Source of the DNA: an uncultured Pelagibacteraceae bacterium | GTDB taxonomy: Bacteria; Pseudomonadota; Alphaproteobacteria; Pelagibacterales; Pelagibacteraceae | Direction: 5' to 3' | Length of the DNA: 36,409 nt | NCBI GenBank assembly: GCA_902537905.1 | Contig: CACBDD010000006.1 | Span: 1 to 36,409 of the forward strand | In this document: positions 31,567 through 36,409 of the stretch, in pieces | Layout: each line of letters opens with the position of its first letter | How positions within the stretch are numbered: the stretch's first letter is position 1 | Notes under the pieces: generated by a model | What the model was told of the DNA's origin: nothing | The model's database searches: none | The model's input: only the letters and a program-made list of their open reading frames with translations | Program-made: the position numbers and the translations under genes

Positions 31567-32167
31567 AAAAAAATTTATTTATCTCATCTCTCCAAACAAA
31601 ATTCCAAAAAATTTTTATAAAACTCTAAATGAAGTATTAAAATCAGATAAAATAAGTTTTTTTCAAATGAGATTTAAAAAATACTCTTTTGAAAAAAAGA
31701 TTTTTTTAGGAAAAAAAATCAAACATTTGTGTAAAAAAAATAATGTAAAATTTATTGTGAACGATGACCCAATCCTTGCTAAAAAATTAAATGCTGATGG
31801 ATGTCATTTGGGACAAAAAGATATGAATATTAAAGAAGCAAAAAAAATAATTAAAGGTAAAATTATTGGAATAACTTGTCATAATTCAATTAACCTAGCA
31901 AAAGAAGCTATTAAACATAAAGCTAATTACATTGCTTTTGGTGCTTTTTTTTCAACAAAAACAAAAAAAACAAAATATAGATCTCACACAGAAACTTTAA
32001 ATAAAGTGAGGAAATTAACAAATATTCCTATTGTAGCTATTGGTGGAATAACCAACAAAAACTACAAAAAACTTTTATTGAACAATGCAAATTTTTTAGC
32101 TATCTCAGGCTACATTTGGAATAATAAAAAATATAAACCTGCAGAAGCTATAGAAAGTTTAATATGA
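31547..32167 (+). CDS. thiE: Thiamine-phosphate synthase-like protein
   Basis: FFQMRFK, FIVNDDPILAKKLNADGCHLGQKDM, ITCHNSINLAKEAIKHKANYIAFGAFFSTKTK, IPIVAIGGITNKN. Exact start uncertain (GTG at 31547 overlaps fba; TTG at 31553 is an alternative). Confidence 0.85.
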   Translation: MILRINKKKFIYLISPNKIPKNFYKTLNEVLKSDKISFFQMRFKKYSFEKKIFLGKKIKHLCKKNNVKFIVNDDPILAKKLNADGCHLGQKDMNIKEAKKIIKGKIIGITCHNSINLAKEAIKHKANYIAFGAFFSTKTKKTKYRSHTETLNKVRKLTNIPIVAIGGITNKNYKKLLLNNANFLAISGYIWNNKKYKPAEAIESLI

Positions 32168-32724
32168 AAATAAATGCAAGTGAAATTAGAGTTGGGATGC
32201 TCTTAGAATATAAAAGTGATCTTTGGCAAGTTCTAAAAACACAACATGTAAAACCTGGAAAAGGAGGTGCATTTGCACAAGTAGAAATGAAAAGTGTTGG
32301 TAAAAATACTAAACTAAATGAAAGATTTAGATCCAGTGAAACTGTAGAAAAAGCATCATTAGATGAAAATAAATACAATTATATTTATGAAGATGATGCT
32401 AATTATTTTTTTATGGAACCAAAATCTTTTGAACAAATAGAAATTAAAAAAGAAATTATAGGAGAACAAGGTAAATTATTAAGTGAAAATCTTGAGGTAT
32501 CTGTAAGTTTTTATAATGAAAATCCAATTTCAGTTGAGCTACCAAATCAGGTACAATGTAAAATAGAAAATACTGACGCAGCATTAAAAGGTCAAACTGT
32601 TTCGTCCTCTTATAAACCAGCTACTCTTGATAATGGTTTAAACATTCAAGTTCCACCATTTATAGAGGCAGGAGATGAGGTCATTGTTGATACTCGAAAT
32701 TTAGAGTACGTAAAAAAGATTTGA
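32164..32724 (+). CDS. efp: Translation elongation factor P
   Basis: MKINASEIRVGMLLEYKSDLWQVLKTQHVKPGKGGAFAQVEMKS; modifiable Lys in KPGKGGAF. Confidence 0.96.
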   Translation: MKINASEIRVGMLLEYKSDLWQVLKTQHVKPGKGGAFAQVEMKSVGKNTKLNERFRSSETVEKASLDENKYNYIYEDDANYFFMEPKSFEQIEIKKEIIGEQGKLLSENLEVSVSFYNENPISVELPNQVQCKIENTDAALKGQTVSSSYKPATLDNGLNIQVPPFIEAGDEVIVDTRNLEYVKKI

Positions 32725-32725
32725 A

Positions 32726-33466
32726 ATGATATCAATATCTTCAAATCTTAACTTAATGATAAAAGCTGCTGAAAAAGCATCTAAATCTGTGATAAGAGAT
32801 TTTGGTGAAGTAGAAAAATTACAAGTTTCTAAAAAAGGTCCTTACGATTTTGTTACAAAAACAGATAAAAATGTAGAAAAAATTTTAATAGAAGAATTAT
32901 CTAAATCAAAAAAAAATTATTCATTCATTACAGAGGAAACTGGTAAGATAAATAACAAAGACAAGGAAAACTTTTGGATTATTGATCCAATAGACGGAAC
33001 TACTAATTTTCTTCATGGTATTCCTCATTTTGCTATTTGTATCGCGCACATGTCTAAAGATGAAATTATAAGTGGATTAATTTTTGATCCAATTAAAGAT
33101 GAAATGTTTTTTTCTGAAAAAAATAAGGGAGCATACTTAAACAATCAAAGACTAAGGGTTTCAAAAAAAAATTTTACTGAAGATTGTTTGTTCTCTAGTA
33201 ATCATGAGGGTGCAAAATTTAGTGATTTAAATATGAGATGTAGTGGTTGTGCAGCACTTGATCTAGCATATGTTGCTTCGGGAAGACTTGATGGATTTTT
33301 TCATAATAAAATTAATATTTGGGATGTAGCAGCTGGTGCTTTAATGGTTGAAGAGGCCGGTGGAATAGTTAACGAAATTAACAAATTTGATATGAAGAAT
33401 ATCAATATCAGAGCTTCAAGTAGTGCAATTTACGATAAAATGCTTGAAAATTTAGTTAACTTTTAA
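32726..33466 (+). CDS. suhB: Inositol monophosphatase family protein
   Basis: [61 protein letters not shown]. Confidence 0.92.
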   Translation: MISISSNLNLMIKAAEKASKSVIRDFGEVEKLQVSKKGPYDFVTKTDKNVEKILIEELSKSKKNYSFITEETGKINNKDKENFWIIDPIDGTTNFLHGIPHFAICIAHMSKDEIISGLIFDPIKDEMFFSEKNKGAYLNNQRLRVSKKNFTEDCLFSSNHEGAKFSDLNMRCSGCAALDLAYVASGRLDGFFHNKINIWDVAAGALMVEEAGGIVNEINKFDMKNINIRASSSAIYDKMLENLVNF

Positions 33467-33501
33467 TTGTTTTAAAAAATTCTTTTGCTATAAGTCTCGG
33501 C

Positions 33502-33732
33502 ATGAAAAAAAATATTCATCCAAACTATCATACAATTAAAGTAGAAATGACTGACGGTACACAATTTGAAACAAAATCAACTTGGGGTGCTGAAGGCGAT
33601 TTACTTAAACTTGAAATTGATCCAAAATCACATGCTGCTTGGACAGGTGGAAAACAGAAATTAATGGATAAGGGTCGAATAAGTAAGTTTAATAAAAAAT
33701 TTCAAAACTTTAAATCAGAAAAGAAAAATTAA
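33502..33732 (+). CDS. rpmE: 50S ribosomal protein L31
   Basis: [29 protein letters not shown]...[29 protein letters not shown]; Cys-free type. Confidence 0.93.
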   Translation: MKKNIHPNYHTIKVEMTDGTQFETKSTWGAEGDLLKLEIDPKSHAAWTGGKQKLMDKGRISKFNKKFQNFKSEKKN

Positions 33733-34314
33733 ATGTCAAATGCACCTCTGATGCCAATGGCTACTGCTGTTTGGTTAGTAGAAAATACAACTTTAACATT
33801 CAAACAGATTGCAGATTTTTGTAAACTGCATGAAGTAGAAATACAAGGTATAGCAGACGGAGAAGTTGCCAAAGGAATTAAAGCCTATAATCCTATTATT
33901 TCAGGACAACTATCAAGAGAAGAAATAGAATTATCATCTAATGATGAAAATAGACCATTACAAATTAAGAGTAGTGATATTGAAATTTCAAATAATGAAA
34001 AAAAAATAAAAAAATATATCCCTCTTTCAAAAAGACAAGACAAACCAGATTCTGCTTTATGGCTTATAAGACAACATAATATTTTAAAAGACTCACAAAT
34101 AGCTAAATTAGTTGGAATTACAAAAAATTCAGTAACTTCGATAAGAAATAAAAGTTACTGGAATTACAATAATCTTAATCCAAAAGATCCTGTAGCATTA
34201 AATCTATTTTCTCAAAAAGACCTGATAGACGCAATAGAAAAAGCTGAAAGAAGAATTAAGAGAGAAAAAAAAGAAAAAGAAAAACAAAATAAAGTTAATC
34301 AAACAAGCGTATAA
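33733..34314 (+). CDS. DUF1013 family protein / TrcR-like cell cycle transcriptional regulator
   Basis: MPMATAVWLVENTTLTFKQIADFCKLHEVEIQGIADGEVAKGIKAYNPI matches the alphaproteobacterial DUF1013 pattern; start abuts the rpmE stop. Confidence 0.85.
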   Translation: MSNAPLMPMATAVWLVENTTLTFKQIADFCKLHEVEIQGIADGEVAKGIKAYNPIISGQLSREEIELSSNDENRPLQIKSSDIEISNNEKKIKKYIPLSKRQDKPDSALWLIRQHNILKDSQIAKLVGITKNSVTSIRNKSYWNYNNLNPKDPVALNLFSQKDLIDAIEKAERRIKREKKEKEKQNKVNQTSV

Positions 34315-34342
34315 TGAACAAAACTAATAGACATAAATTAAT

Positions 34343-34365
34343 AAAAGTGCTAACAAACCACTTTT
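34343..34365 (+). promoter_or_regulatory. Hairpin immediately upstream of the rpsU Shine-Dalgarno
   Basis: AAAAGTG (34343-34349) / CACTTTT (34359-34365), 9-nt loop, followed by TT and GGAGG (34368-34372). Confidence 0.5.
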
Positions 34366-34377
34366 TTGGAGGTAGTT

Positions 34378-34572
34378 ATTAAAATAGAAGTAAAAGACAA
34401 TAATGTTGAACAAGCATTAAGAGTTTTAAAAAGAAAACTGCAAAGAGATGGTTTTTTTAAAGTTATTAAATTAAAAAATACTTATGAAAAACCTTCTGAA
34501 AAGAAAAAAAGAATTCTTCAAGAAAATATTAAAAGAGTTAAAAAGTTAAACAAACTTAAGAACAGAATTTAA
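34378..34572 (+). CDS. rpsU: 30S ribosomal protein S21, likely ATT start codon
   Basis: KIEVKDNNVEQALRVLKRKLQRDGFFKVIKLKNTYEKPSEKKKR is S21. The ORF-track TTG at 34366 lies 5' of the GGAGG, while ATT at 34378 is 5 nt downstream of it and aligns with the Met of MQVLVRDNNV-type S21 N-termini. Confidence 0.85.
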   Translation: MKIEVKDNNVEQALRVLKRKLQRDGFFKVIKLKNTYEKPSEKKKRILQENIKRVKKLNKLKNRI

Positions 34573-34578
34573 ATATAT

Positions 34579-34655
<77 letters not shown>

Positions 34656-34657
34656 AT

Positions 34658-35734
34658 TTAAACGACTTTATTTAATAACAATTTATAAACTGAATTATAT
34701 TTAGCTATCATTTGTTTTTCTGTAAAACTGCTATTTACATATAAGAATTGTTTTTTAATGATATTTTCTTTTTTCTTTTTTTTTAAATTAATAAATTGAA
34801 TTATTTTATTTTCTAAATCGTATGCTTTGTTCAAAAAAAGTGTTGAATCTTTAATATTGGGATATTTTAGATTTTTAATGCCATTAACATTTGATCCAAT
34901 TACAGGAACTTTCATAAACATAGCTTGCAATATAGAGATAGACATAGCTTCACCTTTTGAGGCTTGAATATACAAATCGAGTTTTCTATACCAATTTTCA
35001 AGCTCTGCTTGATTTAATGTTCCAGAAAATATAATTTTTTTTTTATTTTTTTTTATAACTCTATTTTTAAGCTCTAATTTATTCTCTCCATCACCTGCAA
35101 TAAGGCACTTTATTCTAAAATTTTTATTTAAAATAGATTGAACTGAATCTATTAAAATATCAAAATGTTTATTATTATTTAATCTTCCCGCCATACCAAC
35201 AGTAAAAATGTTTTTTTTATTTTTTTTTATTTTTTTGTGAGTTCTAATTGAAACACCATTATTAATTTTTATAATTTTTTTTTTTTCTATTCTTAATTTT
35301 TTATTTAAATAAGCTAAATTTTCATCATTAAGCACTACAAATTTATCAATAGTATTTTTGAAAAATTTTATGATAATTTTGTCTTTAAAAGATTTAAGGC
35401 TCGAAGATGTATGATCAACATAAATTATTCTAACTTTAAAGAATAATTTTGCGAATAAACATCCTAATATTTGATAATTATGCAAAACAATAATATCTGG
35501 TCTAAATTTAATTAAATTTAATGTAACAATTGGAAAGAAAAAAAAAGATAAAAATCTAAATGTTTTAATATAATAAAAATTATTTTTTAAAATTTTTTTA
35601 TGAGTTAAAAAATCACTTGATAACTTTGGGCCAACATAAATCCCAGCATATTTTTTATCTTTATCTTTAATTAATGAGCTAACAACATTGAATACACCGC
35701 CTACTCCTGAAAAAAGGATGTGAGCTATCTTCAT
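34658..35734 (-). CDS. GT4-family glycosyltransferase
   Basis: N-terminal MKIAHILFSGVGGVFNVVSSLI, C-terminal FTVGMAGRLNNNKHFDILIDSV...GEAMSISILQAMFMKVPVIGSNVNGI. Confidence 0.85.
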   Translation of the reverse strand: MKIAHILFSGVGGVFNVVSSLIKDKDKKYAGIYVGPKLSSDFLTHKKILKNNFYYIKTFRFLSFFFFPIVTLNLIKFRPDIIVLHNYQILGCLFAKLFFKVRIIYVDHTSSSLKSFKDKIIIKFFKNTIDKFVVLNDENLAYLNKKLRIEKKKIIKINNGVSIRTHKKIKKNKKNIFTVGMAGRLNNNKHFDILIDSVQSILNKNFRIKCLIAGDGENKLELKNRVIKKNKKKIIFSGTLNQAELENWYRKLDLYIQASKGEAMSISILQAMFMKVPVIGSNVNGIKNLKYPNIKDSTLFLNKAYDLENKIIQFINLKKKKKENIIKKQFLYVNSSFTEKQMIAKYNSVYKLLLNKVV

Positions 35735-35872
35735 AAAATAAAAATTCCTTCCATATGTAAAATTTTAAAATATTTATTATTTAATATTAATATGATTATT
35801 TTGTTAACTATACATTTTAATAATTTAATACTATATATTGAATTTTAAATTTACAAAAAAACTTAGCTATTA

Positions 35873-36409
35873 ATGAATAAAATATTAAAAATTATTTCTA
35901 TAAATCTTATAATTTTTATTTTTATTATAATTGTATTAGAAATAATCGCTAGAGTTGGAATATTTGTTGTAAGAGGATCTTCAACTACTGGAATAAACGA
36001 AAGAACTTTGAACCTAGACTATGAACCATATGTAATGTTTGGTAATGAGTGGGAAAAACAATATTCTAATCTAAATCCAAAAGAAAAAATTAGAATTATG
36101 CTTTTGGGAGGCTCCACAGGCCTAGCTTTTGATGTAAAAATTTTGGAAAAAAAGATTAAACAAAAAACAAACATAGAAACTGAAATTTTTAATTCAGCCG
36201 CAGGTGCATATAATGCGAGACAGCAACTTGTTTTACTTTCAATATGGGGAAAAAGAATTAATCCAGAAATTGTTATTTCTTTTGATGGTGCAAATGATAT
36301 TTTACACTCATTAAGAGGTGAAAATGAAATAGGAACTTTTTTTCTTAATCATACATATAATACTTATTTAACAAAACCTTACCTTGGAACCTTTGTTTAT
36401 TTTATACAA
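35873..36409 (+). CDS. Membrane-anchored SGNH/GDSL hydrolase-like protein, N-terminal part (runs off window)
   Basis: ATG at 35873 opens a frame to the window end (179 codons): MNKILKIISINLIIFIFIIIVLEIIARVGIF...IRIMLLGGSTGLAF...NPEIVISFDGANDILHSL; GGST and GxND-like blocks after an N-terminal TM helix. Confidence 0.7.
   Translation, partial: MNKILKIISINLIIFIFIIIVLEIIARVGIFVVRGSSTTGINERTLNLDYEPYVMFGNEWEKQYSNLNPKEKIRIMLLGGSTGLAFDVKILEKKIKQKTNIETEIFNSAAGAYNARQQLVLLSIWGKRINPEIVISFDGANDILHSLRGENEIGTFFLNHTYNTYLTKPYLGTFVYFIQ

Overview
This window is an AT-rich, very gene-dense alphaproteobacterial chromosome segment. Gene order, composition and tiny intergenic gaps suggest SAR11/Pelagibacterales (inference, no database search run). 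Nearly all of it is core housekeeping sequence. From left to right it holds: polyprenyl synthetase C-terminus, pdxH, aroC, dxs-ispA-xseB, a Sua5/TsaC-type gene, an ABC-2 transporter pair, tRNA-Arg(UCG), an RluA-family pseudouridine synthase, rpoH, an isolated radical-SAM/SPASM protein, purA-thiD-glmM-folP-ftsH-tilS-cpoB-pal-tolBARQ, a RuvC-like resolvase, yebC, ymdB-like, ygfA, zapA, a coiled-coil gene (zauP-like), then tkt-gap-pgk-fba(class I)-thiE-efp-suhB and rpmE-trcR-rpsU-tRNA-fMet. A possible surface-polysaccharide region (GT4 glycosyltransferase, SGNH-like protein) starts right after the initiator tRNA. The points most worth a second look are: (1) a single phage-type RuvC-like gene where ruvC-ruvA-ruvB is usually found between yebC and tolQ; (2) rpsU, which appears to start at AUU, with a hairpin abutting its Shine-Dalgarno and the initiator tRNA 6 nt after its stop codon; (3) a zapA-overlapping coiled-coil gene resembling ZauP, with no room for 6S RNA between zapA and ygfA. 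I found no CRISPR array, transposon, integrase or obvious defence system.
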